Both the position numbers and the translations under genes were made by a program. Under the pieces are notes generated by a model. The model saw only the letters and a program-made list of their open reading frames with translations. It was not told the DNA's origin and searched no databases. A stretch of DNA of 64,000 bases from Cryptomeria japonica (taxonomy: Eukaryota; Streptophyta; Pinopsida; Cupressales; Cupressaceae): contig NC_081407.1 in the NCBI RefSeq assembly GCF_030272615.1, forward strand, positions 99,493,897 to 99,557,896. The letters are read 5' to 3'. This document shows, in pieces, positions 24,422 to 34,495 of the stretch (positions within the stretch are counted from its first letter, which is position 1; every line of letters begins with the position of its first letter).

Positions 24422-26260
24422 TGAGTAAAAAGAGTCTTAATAGATGGAGGAGCCGGACTTAATATATTTACTTTAAAGCTTATCCGTGCATTAGGCTTCT
24501 GAGAAGAGTCTATTGATCCCTGCAAGAAGATTACCATAAAGGCATATGATGATGAGGAAAGGTCCTCTAAAGGAACCGTGATGTTACCTATTCAAGTGGG
24601 ACCAGTGCAAAAGGATACTATGTGTCAGGTCTTAGACATAGATCTCACCTACAATATTTTGTTAGGATGACCCTGGATACATGAAATGCAAGCAGTACCT
24701 TCTACGTATCACCAGTGTGTCAAATTTCCTTATGACGGACAAGAAATCTCCATATCCGCTGATCACAATCCATTTCAACATTGCAATGCAATGGGGGCAG
24801 CCCAAGACAGTTTGGTTCCTCATAATAGAGAAAAGCAGCGATCTTCAACATCAGATCTACAAACAACAAAGCCCAACTCATTATCTGGAGATTTCAAGCA
24901 AAAAATTCAAATCAAAGACCAAGGTATGGGAGAATACTCTTTGGAACCTTTATGTTTGGCCAAATTACCGACATCACCCAGATCTCATGGATTGCCTACT
25001 ACATCAACACATCCGATAACTCAGCCCATCACCAAATTTGATGGTACCTTCATCCAGTTGGGCACTCTAGCACATGAATCAGAAGACAAGGATATTCTTA
25101 GCTGGTTATACAAAGATGAGGAAGAAGATAATAGAGCAGCTGCTCTGGACATTGTTCTACCTACACACCTATATGGAAAATGATACTTAATCATGCAGCA
25201 AATGGGATATGACGATAAAGGACCTATTAGAAAACGCAAAGAAGGAGTCACTGAACCCATAGATCTTCCTTCATAGCCCAGTAGAGACAAAACAGGATTG
25301 GGTTGTGAGCTCACTTTCCTATTAAGAAAACCGTCCCGCATAACTGCCAAACCTCAATGGAAAGCAAAGAAGAAGTACAAAGAAGAATCATAGCAGGAAG
25401 CACTCTTTGAATCAGCAGAAACAATCCGCAAGGCACGGGAACGTCAAGACCAGAAGTTACATCAGGAAAAACTTCTAAGCCACAAAAAGGCCATATCTGC
25501 ATTAGTAGCTCATGTTCAGAATCCACTATTTCAAGAACCAATAAAATCATCTTCGGATACCATTATTTCTCCCTGAGGAGGCACAGTCTATGAACAAATA
25601 CAGAAAGTAGAAGCAGGATCTGACACAGAATCAACAAAAACTATCAAAATGGTATCCATCATCAAAGATTTGTTTTCACCATACAACATACCAGTTTATA
25701 GCACTGATAGAATCTGGGATGATGCCTCTGAGACTAATTCCAATGAATATGAATGCGATAGCTGCTCAAATGCTACTGCAGATATCATTGATGATACTGA
25801 TTCCATATCCCTTTCTCAAGAAGAACATAACGCAGAAGATAGACCTCTTGAATTTGGACTGCAGAATATCTATGACGCCAAGGAAAGTGAACAGAAACAT
25901 TATGAACAAGTCTATACAGAAGATAATACCATCGAAGACCTTGACGAAATCCTAGACTTCTTTAAATTCAAGAACAATCACGATGAAACCTCTGTCCTAA
26001 CACTTACAGTAGCAGACCTTAATCCACCAAACGATTCCTTACCACTTGTCTTTCCTGACCTCATTGACTAGGATGAACCCGAAATACATGATATACCAAT
26101 TTTCCCAGACGATGAGTCTATTATCCACTACCTATGTACTGTTAATCCAGAAACATGCTTTACCAGTGAACAAAGTAACGATATCTGCCAATCAGGGAGT
26201 GCCAAATCTCTCAGTCGCAAAAGTGAACCAAATAAAAGATCTGATGCTGAAAACCAGTCA
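24422..26260 (+). pseudogene. Protease, G-patch-like motif and acidic linker of the Tat polyprotein
   Basis: The protease has LIDGGAGLNIF (Asp codon 24443), a Tat variant of the retroviral D-S/T-G-A active site, and the flap-side block KITIKAYDDEERSSKG. At 25172-25310 the pattern MGYDDKG, then PI...R....G...P and TGLG, matches a degraded G-patch (compare the better copy at 61451). From 25640 to 26200 the linker is rich in Asp, Glu and Ser. Stops in frame: 24422, 24500, 24668, 25181, 25274, 25391, 25574 and 26069. Several align with Arg or Trp in the sister element. Confidence 0.85.
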
Positions 26261-27874
26261 ATGGCAACTCTAGATCATAAAAAAGTAAAAATAAAGGACA
26301 CATCTGAGGGTGAAAACCTTTTTAAGACACCTAACGATGGGAGACTTGACACTCTTCCTGAGCACTTTCATGAGCGATCACCCATATTGATTGAGCCCAC
26401 TCAATCAATCAACATTGGTACCACAGAAGCAGTCAAGAACATACACCTTGCAGAATCTCTGACAGAGGAGGAAAGATCAGTATTTATAATTTTCTTTAAA
26501 GAAAAACAAATTAACTTTGCTTGGTCATATGCCGATATGCCCGGAGTAGATCCACACTTGATCATGCATCACTTGTCCATCTCTTTGGGAGTTAAACCAG
26601 TCAAACAAAAGCTACGAAAGATGAATCCACAGGTGGCACTCATGGTCAAAACTGAACTAAAGAAACTATTAGATGTCGGATTCATTCGACCCATTGACTA
26701 TGCAGAATGGATTTCCAACATCATTCCAGTATCAAAACTAGATGGTAGTGTCAGAATATGCACTGACTTCAGAGATGTCAACAAAGCTTGTCCAAAAGAT
26801 GACTTTCCTCTGCCCAGTATCGACATAATTGTAGACCTCACAATAGGACATGCAATGCTCTCACTAATGGATGGTTTCTCAGGGTATAATCAAATCAAAA
26901 TAGCCCCAAAAGATCAAGATAAAACCACGTTCACCTGTCCTTGGGGAACATACTGTTGAAATGTTATGCCTTTTGGCTTAAAGAATGCAGGGGCCACTTA
27001 TCAAAGAGCAATGACAACAATCTTTCATGACATGATGCACACATTTATGGAAGATTACGTGGATGATTTACTAGCTAAATCCTTCACCAAAGCAGAACAT
27101 CTCAACATCCTAACAAAGATCTTTGATCGATTGGAGAAATTCCAAGTTAGGCTCAACCCTAAGAAGTGTGTCTTCGGGGTTACATCAGGCAAGTTACTAG
27201 GCTACATAGTCTCAGCTAAAGGTATCGAAGTAGATCCAACAAAGGTACAAGCTATTATGGAAATGCCACCACCAAAGAATATCAGTCAACTCAGATTTCT
27301 ACAAGGATGAATTCAATCAATCAGGCGATTCATCGCTCAGCTAGCAGATAAAAGTCTACCATTTAACCATTTACTACACAAAAATGTACCATTCAGATGG
27401 GAGACCAAGTGTGCAGAATCTTTTTACCAAATCAAATAGTACCTGATGAATCTACCAGTTCTGGTACCACCAGTTGCAGGAAAGCCACTTATCCTATATA
27501 TCTCAACAACAGATATATCACTGGGGGCACTATTGGTACAAGAAGATCAATAAGGGAAAGAACGAGCCATATACTATATTAGTAGGACATTGAATGGCTA
27601 TGAACTCAACTATACATTCATTGAAAAGGCTTTCCTAACAGTGGTCTTCACATCTCAGAAGTTTCGACATTATATGCTAGCACACACAATTAAGCTAGTG
27701 GCAAAAATTGATCCTCTCAAATATCTACTCAGCAAGGCAGTTCTTACAGGTAGATTGGCTAAATGGGTCATGATTCTCAATGAATTAGATATCCAATACA
27801 TAGAAAGATGAGCCATCAAAGGACAAGCAATTGCAGATCAGCTGGCTGAAGCACCGCTACTAGGAAAACAAACT
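26261..27874 (+). pseudogene. Tat reverse transcriptase and RNase H
   Basis: RT blocks are complete: FAWSYADMPGVD, PVKQKLRKMNP, GFIRPIDYAEWISN, RICTDFRDVNKACPKDDFPL, LMDGFSGYNQI, MPFGLKNAGATYQRAM, and the catalytic YVDD at 27056-27067. RNase H follows with YISTTDISLGALL, YYISRTLNGYELNYT and ending at ADQLAEAP. Stops at 26957 (TGA at a conserved Trp), 27308, 27437, 27551 and 27809 are the only breaks. RT and RNase H convert the element RNA to DNA in the particle. It is very close in protein sequence to 62708-64000. Confidence 0.95.
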
Positions 27875-28348
27875 ATGGAAATTGAATTTCCAGACAGGGA
27901 CGTTCTTTCTCTTTCTACCAAACAATGGACTCTATACTTTGATAGATCCTACACACAACATGGTTCGGGTGCTGGTATTCTATTTATCACTCCTGAAGGA
28001 CACACTATACCAAGATCATATAGGCTTATGTTCCCATGCACAGATAATGTGGCTGAATATGAGGCATTAGTTATAGGCATCAAAATGGCCGTCGAATGGA
28101 AAATCACAGAGTTAAAAATCTACGGAGATTCACAACTAGTCATCAATCAAATCAACGATGACTATCAGACAAAGGATGACAAGCTACTACCCTACAAGCG
28201 AATGGTGGATGACTTCAAACAATATTTTGTGCACATCACCTTCGAGCAAATACCAAGGTTGAACAACAAAGCAGCCGATGCCATGGCTACTGTCGCTTCA
28301 TTACTACAAATTCCAGAGCAACAGAGTCGTTACGAGTTCCTAGTAGAG
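27875..28348 (+). pseudogene. Second, archaeal-type RNase H (aRNH)
   Basis: The pattern YFDRSYTQHGSGAG, NVAEYEALVIGI, YGDSQLVINQI and NNKAADAMA gives the acidic residues of an archaeal/plant-type RNase H. The usual DGS motif reads DRS here (GGA-to-AGA type change at 27944). A second RNase H between the first RNase H and integrase is the hallmark of Tat-lineage elements. It may replace the function of the retroviral RNase H. No stop occurs inside the domain; the frame is closed by TAA at 28349. Confidence 0.92.
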
Positions 28349-29677
28349 TAATTGTTCTCCCCAACTTATGACCACTTTGAATCCCATGTTTTCTATGCCT
28401 TGACTGGTTTAGATTCTCCGTTATATGGACCAATATATGACTACCTCAAGAGCAATATCTTCCCCCTGAACCAATCCCATAACTAGAAACGTAATTTTAT
28501 CCGACAAGCTGCCCATTATACCCTTACCGCTGATACTTTGTATCGTCGAGGTCTAGATGGTACTCTTCTTCATTTCCTTGATCGTAATGATTCTGATTCC
28601 GCTTTACACGAGCTTCACGAAGGTATTTGTGGCACACATTCAAGTGGTACTACTCTTGCTAAAAAGCTTCTAAGGATGGGATACTACTGGCCTATAATGG
28701 AGAAAGACTCATACCACTTCGCCAAGAAATGTCCTAAATGCTAGATCCATGGCAATCTAATACATGCACCAGCACAGGAACTACAGCCATTTATAACATC
28801 TTGGCCCTTTTATCAGTGGGGACTAGACTTAGTTGGCAAAATTCATCCTTCATCTTCAAATGGACACAAGTTCATTATAACAGCAACAGAATACTTTACC
28901 AAATGGATAGAAGCAGTTCCCATGACCACAGTGACTGGGAAACAAATTGCCTCTTTTATCCTAAATTATCTGATTTGCAGATATGGTATTCCAAGTTCAA
29001 TCATCACAGATAATGGACGACCTTTCAAAAATCAAGATGTACAAGAACTATGTGAAAAATTCAAAATCCAACATCGATTCTCTACACCATACTACCCACA
29101 GGGAAATGGTCAAGCAAAAGCATCTAACAAGACAATACTAAAGATCCTAAAGAAAACAGTGAATGATGCAGGCAAAGATTGGCACGTACAACTTAATCCA
29201 GCACTTTGGGCATACAGAACCAACATCCGCACACCTATAGGAGCCACACCATACTCATTGGTATATGGATCAGAGGCCATTTTACCCCTGGAAGTAGAAA
29301 TCCCATCTCTCAGAGTCTCTTTGAAAGGTTTAATCCCAGATGAAGAGTATCGAGTTAATCGATTGCAAGAACTTGAACTATTAGATGAACAACATCAGCA
29401 TGCTTACACTCATCTCAAAGCATATCAACAATGCATGTGCAGGAGCTACAATTACAAGGTCATCCCTCGTAACTTCAAAATTGGTGACCTAGTCCTCAAA
29501 GAAAATCCAAGAAATCAGCAAGATCGAGAAAAGAAAGGGAAGTTTGAACCTAACTGGTTGGGTCCTTATGTCATCATATCAATCTATGGATCAGGTGCCT
29601 ATCAGCTAACAACTTCAGAAGGAGATGTGCTCGACGAACCCACTAACAGCATCCATCTGAAGAAGTACTACACTTAA
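28349..29677 (+). pseudogene. Tat integrase with lost catalytic Glu
   Basis: The zinc-binding HHCC is readable (HELHEGICGTH, then CPKC before a TAG at 28742). The core has WGLDLVGKI, EYFTKWIEAVPM, IITDNGRPFKNQD and PYYPQGNGQAKASNKT. At the last position the expected Glu codon is AAA (Lys, 29117-29119), so even a full-length protein would lack the third residue of the DDE triad. The C-terminal GPYVIISIYGSGAYQL is present and the frame ends at TAA 29675-29677. Extra stops are at 28349, 28484 and 28742. Confidence 0.93.
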
Positions 29678-31222
29678 GTAGCCTAATGCACGGAAAAAGC
29701 CAAAACAAGCAAAAAAATCAAAAAATCCAGAAAAAGCAAATAAAAAGGTACAATAAAAACAAAGGGTGAAAACCTAGTAAACAGGTACTATTGTGAAAGA
29801 ACGGCTCCTCTATCTATCTCCATACCATTTTATACCTATCCTTAAAACACTATCGGCCATCGCCCGACACTTAGCACATATCCATTCAGGACATACTTAG
29901 CGTAATCACTATTCTGGTTTATCCATATATATCCTCTTAACACATTCCATCATGGCTTGGAAATCACTGTACATATTCACATCAAGAGGCATACTCAGCT
30001 AGGGGCATTAAAATCGTCAAAACTTGCGAACATTCAAGATATCAAAACTAGAAGCAACACTCCGCAGCACGACATCCAACAACCAAAACTACACTTCATC
30101 ACAAAACAAAACCAAAAAAAAAAAATCACAGAAATACCAAGGATGGATGATTTTCTGAAGTACTGAATGTTGCAATATCGAATAAAAATCTTGACTATTT
30201 TTGCATTTTGAACTTTTTTAATTATTGGATTCTCTTCCTTTTCTCACTAAATGCTTCAAAGCTAGAGATCATGGGGAACTTCCAATATTTTCTTAGTCTT
30301 CTGTCTGGGAGGCGATCACTTGTACTGTATGAATACTTGCCTTGAGACATGATACGTTGAATATCATTGAAGGCCTGATTCCACTTCATGCATACAAATG
30401 ATTTAATCTTGTCTGTTTACGTAGTCCACACTCAGGTCGTCCTGGTTCAATTATACTTTGACGCTTGTGCTATTTTGCAAAATCAAATATCATGTAAATT
30501 TTTCTCAGGTCATTGTGGTTCAATTATACCATTGTGCTTGTATAAATTTTCAACATATCCTAAACAAATCAATGCTCAATGATGATACCTACAAAGAAAG
30601 CAACAAACATATGGTTGTATCAGGATGGCAAATGCAGAATGAGGATGCTACCAAAAACAATTAGTTGCATATCATTTTCCAATTAGTTGCATATCATTTT
30701 ACAATTAGTTGCATATCATTATCATACATCTCAAAGATACATTTCACAACATATAAAATCATACATCTCATTTTCAAGATACATCTCACAAACATATCAC
30801 AGCATACATCTTGCATCATACATTATATCATATATTTAAACATTGCATCATCATAAAATAAAGAAAAGAACACATAAGCACATACATCCATATAACACAC
30901 CACATGATCAAAGATAATGATGTTGTATATATATATCTCCAAAAATGATCCAAATGTACAAAATCTATCATCTTTGTGTCCAGTACAAAGAATACAATGA
31001 TCTAAAATATAGCAGAGACCACGTCTCTCAAGTATGGCTATCCCCTGACGGAGATGGTCTGGCTCCAGATGTCCCCACCCATGGATCTCCAGGGGGGTCC
31101 TGTCTCAATGGCCCTATCACACCTCGGCTCTCTGACCGCGACCCAGTATCTCGAGATCGACTAGATCTCGACTGTGTAAAGCTCTGTACTCGGCGATCCC
31201 TGGGTACCGCAGCCTCATAGTG
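29678..31222. other. Region between integrase and antisense gene
   Basis: No protein-like ORF on either strand. The part 30660-30920 is made of repeated words (TTAGTTGCATATCATTTT, ACATCTCA, CATACATC) and is AT-rich. From about 31000 base composition turns GC-rich toward the end of the antisense gene, and on the minus strand 31000-31220 would be its 3' untranslated region. Confidence 0.5.
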
Positions 31223-32974
31223 CTAGTGGTAGTACTCCACCTCCTGAGCTCTCAAAGATAGCTCTCTCAGGGTGTCTCTCATCGAACCACTCGCCGTTGC
31301 CCTCTGTATGCTCGCTGCAAGCTCCTCCACTCGACCCCACCGCTCTATCTCCGTGTCTCGCTCAGTGGTCAAATACGCAATCTGCCGCTGATATGTCAAT
31401 ACCTGTGCCTGCATCTGCTGTACAGTCACCTGCAGGGTCTGAATCTGTGCATCCTCAACATGAGTGGGGATCCGAACCCATAGCGGTACCTGTGCAGGGG
31501 CATCCCCTCTAACTCTGCCTATCCTCGGTGCTGGAGGTGGGAGCACATCCGTCCTCCTCCTCTGCACTGGTTGTATCGCCTCTTCAGTGCCCCCCACTAC
31601 AGCTAGAACCTCCCCCACCCTCCCCTCTCCACCGGATCCAATAGCCAATCCGCCTCTCCCCCTGTCCATCACCGCCCGTCTGACTGCTCTCTCCAAACCT
31701 CTATCTCCTCTCCTCCCTCTATCTCCCCTCCTCCCTCTATCTTCTCTCCCTCGTCGTCCTCCTCCACCATCTCCATCATCCTCATCATCTCCATCTCCCT
31801 CATCATCATCATCATCATCAAATGCCGACCGCATCTCCTCTGGATCTGAAATCCTCGCCACTGCTCGCGCAGCGAACAATCTCGCGAACTCATCTATCAT
31901 GCCCGCATCCAAAATCTCTGGGGCATAATCCCATATCTGGCCCGCCAAACCGACAAACTCCTCCACCGCCACTGCTCTATCAATGGTCGAGCCCCAATCT
32001 GATATGTCCTGCCTCCGACGTGCATATAAACAGGTCCCCTGAGGTATACCTTGCTATCGACCAAACTGTCACAAAACTTTGGTCACCACGAACCTCTCAA
32101 TAACAAATGGGGTCCTCCCAATCAAGTATCTTGTCATAAAAATGTAAGGCATCTTCAGCCCGTCCTCCGCCCATACGTCACACCCTGTATACGGTCGCCA
32201 TGTGACCGTATCAATGTCATCCAAAACTCTCCTCCAATGCTCTAGTTTGCCCAGCTTCCGTTGGACAACTAGACCCCTGTATCCATAGGCATAGGCACGT
32301 CCAATGGGCCTATCTCTGTCTGCTAATGGCTTGGCGGCCGGAATGTGCTCCCAACACCATACCTGTAAGAGCGTCACGCTAACTGACAAACTATTGTAAC
32401 CTAGGTATACCACCTCGTGCAAGTCCCTGTATAGATGGGCTATCATAGCCAATCCCCACGCAAACCTGTGGCCCTATGTAACCATGTCCTCTAACACCAG
32501 CCCCCATCCCATAGAGAATCCCTTTGACCTGCGATCAGGACAAAGGAATCCATTGATAAACCCTGCCAGTACTGATGGAAGCGGTGCATAATCCAGGTCT
32601 AGGAACTCTTGCCATGGGATCTCGTATCCGCATACTGTCTCATCATGAAAAATATGGTGAAGTGCCTCTATGCCACCCTCCTCCAACTGCTCATATGGTA
32701 GTAGTGCACCTACTACTGGTATACGCAGAATCCTGTAACAGCCCTCTGGTGTGACTGTCATCTCACCTATGGCAAAGTGAAAGGTGTTCGTGTCGCTGTG
32801 CCACCTCTTTGCGAGTGCTGTAAGTAGCCCCCGGTTCACAGTGAACCGAGGCATATCCAACAGGGACGTCAAACCGCATCTCTCAATAATATCCAGGTCG
32901 GTCTGTGTCAACTGAGGTATCAGAGTCCAAGGCCTAGGAAATCGCTCACGCGACTGAACCACGCCCAATCGCTC

Positions 32975-34005
32975 CTGTCAACCAGCAAAACAAGTCCAAT
33001 ATCAGTCTCCAAATAAAAGATATCAAAATCAAAATCACATCAACAACATGAAACAATTTGCTCATCTACATCAAGTTCAACATCCTATCATTTCATATCA
33101 ATTTGTAACACAACTCAAGTTATCAAAAACCATATCAAAACTTGTAAAACAACTCAAGTCTCCAAATCACATAAACTTGTAAAACAATTCAAGTTTCCCA
33201 CCCATATCAGCTTGTAAAACAATTCAAGTTTCCAACCCATATCAGCTTGTAACACAAATCAGGCTTCACACATTGAACTTGAAACAAAGTGCAAAAACAA
33301 ATCATGTTTTGATCAAAACAACACATTAATATCTATGCATAACTTGAAATATCGCAAATCAAAACAAGTTATATCGACACTCATATTGAACAAATCAATA
33401 AAAACCATGACAACAAAACACAACAATTTCACAAATCACCCCATCCCACAAAATTTTTCCTGATGTGCTAAAACAGATTCTTCCCGCGCTAAAATCTACC
33501 CATGCGCTAAGTTGTTTTTCCCACGCGCTAATCTATTTACCCTATGCGCTAGAATACCTTTACGCGCTATCTTTTTTCCCCAATGCGCCATCCAACCTAC
33601 CCTATGCGCTAAAACCTATTTATGCGCTAACCTATACCTTGTTGACGCTACCTATTTGACCCTATGCGCTAGGTCTACCCTACGTGCTAAAACCCCTTAC
33701 CCATGCGAACCCCTGTGACCCCTATGCGCTAGGTCTTACTCACGCGCTATCTTGTTAACCTGACACGCCACCCTACGTTTGGCATGCGCTATTTTCCCTC
33801 CCTACGCTAACCTATACGTTTTATGCGCTACACTATTTTGTTTCGGACGCAGCCCTAAAATCAAACTTGATGCGCTACCTAAATCTTTGTATGCACTAAA
33901 TTGAGACTTCGACGTGCTAAACTGCTAAAACCGAATTTCCAAAATAAAAAATTGACCAAAAACGACAAAATAAAACTCAAAAAAGGGTCAAAAGTGTTGA
34001 CTTAC
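32975..34005 (-). other. Predicted 1031-bp intron of the antisense gene
   Basis: On the minus strand it starts GTAAGTCAACAC and ends CTTGTTTTGCTGGTTGACAG. Both flanking exons are in phase 0. It is AT-rich except for the motif array at 33465-33919. The prediction rests on consensus sites and frame continuity; no transcript evidence was available. Confidence 0.65.
33465..33919 (-). repeat. Array 3: TAGCGC motif inside the antisense intron, 60-bp higher-order unit
   Basis: On the plus strand GCGCTA or variants start at 33465, 33486, 33504, 33525, 33546, 33564, 33585, 33606, 33624, 33645, 33666, 33684, 33705, 33726, 33744, 33765, 33786, 33804 and 33825, then 33872, 33893 and 33914. From 33486 the steps repeat 18-21-21, a 60-bp higher-order unit present about six times. 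On the minus strand, the direction of the antisense gene, the motif reads TAGCGC, as in the sense leader. Confidence 0.9.
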
Positions 34006-34154
34006 TTGTGGTCCATATGCGGCAAGTCTCTGGTACCTCCGAACGCGCTCAAAACGATGCCTAGAATACGGAATAGGCATTTTGACTTCTCTCCAAATTC
34101 TCTTTCTCCAAAGTCAACAATGCACAAATGAATCAAATCAAAGCACTTTTCCCC

Positions 34155-34161
34155 TTTTATA
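34155..34161 (-). promoter_or_regulatory. TATA box of the antisense gene
   Basis: On the minus strand the context reads CCTCCTATAAAAGGGGAAAA, a strong plant TATA consensus. It lies 75 bp before the predicted ATG, so transcription would start around 34125-34130 and give a leader of roughly 45-50 bases. It sits about 335 bp inside the 3' LTR and drives away from it. Confidence 0.65.
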
Positions 34162-34481
34162 GGAGGAAAATGAAATTAGGGTTAGGGAACCGGACATGTA
34201 ATTTGCTCGCGGTCTCCCTTATACCCTAAAATCTATAAATTATCAGGAGATGAATCAATTTAAACATTTCACATAGACAAAATCATACACACCAAACACG
34301 AATCACCAAATCAAATCAAAATTTTCAAAATATTAATTCATCTCCCGAGGGGGCATCACGCATCAAATCAAATCTGGGGCACGACTTGCAAATCAAAAGA
34401 GCAACACAAAAATTCCATTTGATCATAAATCATGATAAAACATCATTTTCTTTGAAATAACATGTGCACACACGTCACTTC

Positions 34482-34495
34482 AAAGAAGGGCAAAA
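34482..34495 (+). other. Polypurine tract of the Tat element
   Basis: AAAGAAGGGCAAAA directly before the 3' LTR, the expected plus-strand primer site. Confidence 0.8.

Larger units (their letters stand above)
31223..34080 (-). pseudogene. Antisense two-exon gene in the Tat element: plant-mobile-domain-like protein
   Basis: Exon 1 (34080-34006) reads MPIPYSRHRFERVRRYQRLA plus five codons and ends exactly at a GTAAGT donor. Exon 2 (32974-31223) starts after a TTGACAG acceptor. Both joins are phase 0, giving 608 codons plus stop. Exon 2 begins ERLGVVQSRERFPRPW. It has plant-mobile-domain features (LTALAKRWHSDTNTFHFAIG, GEMTVTPEGCYRILRIPVVG, HRFAWGLAMIAHLYRDLHE, MPYIFMTRYLIGRTPF), then an Asp/Glu run near codon 380, an Arg/Gly-rich stretch, and a C-terminal coiled coil (QTLQVTVQQMQAQVLTYQRQ). 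Stops at 32474 (TAG), 32069 (TGA) and near 32057 (TAG) are the only breaks, with no frameshift. Extra antisense ORFs are known in Tat elements; this domain occurs in several plant transposon proteins. Function is unknown. Confidence 0.75.

Noticed and set aside
31297-32245. Plus-strand ORFs of up to 154 codons in the GC-rich island
   Set aside because: Shadows of the antisense gene; the Pro/Ser-rich reading is the complement of its acidic and Arg/Gly-rich tract.
33465-33718. Plus-strand ORFs with a periodic Ala-Leu pattern
   Set aside because: The 18- and 21-bp steps are multiples of three, so the array gives a repeating peptide by arithmetic; no start context or conservation supports it.
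33465-33919. CRISPR-like regularly spaced repeat
   Set aside because: The repeat is only six to seven bases, spacers are similar to each other, there are no cas genes and the context is a plant retrotransposon.
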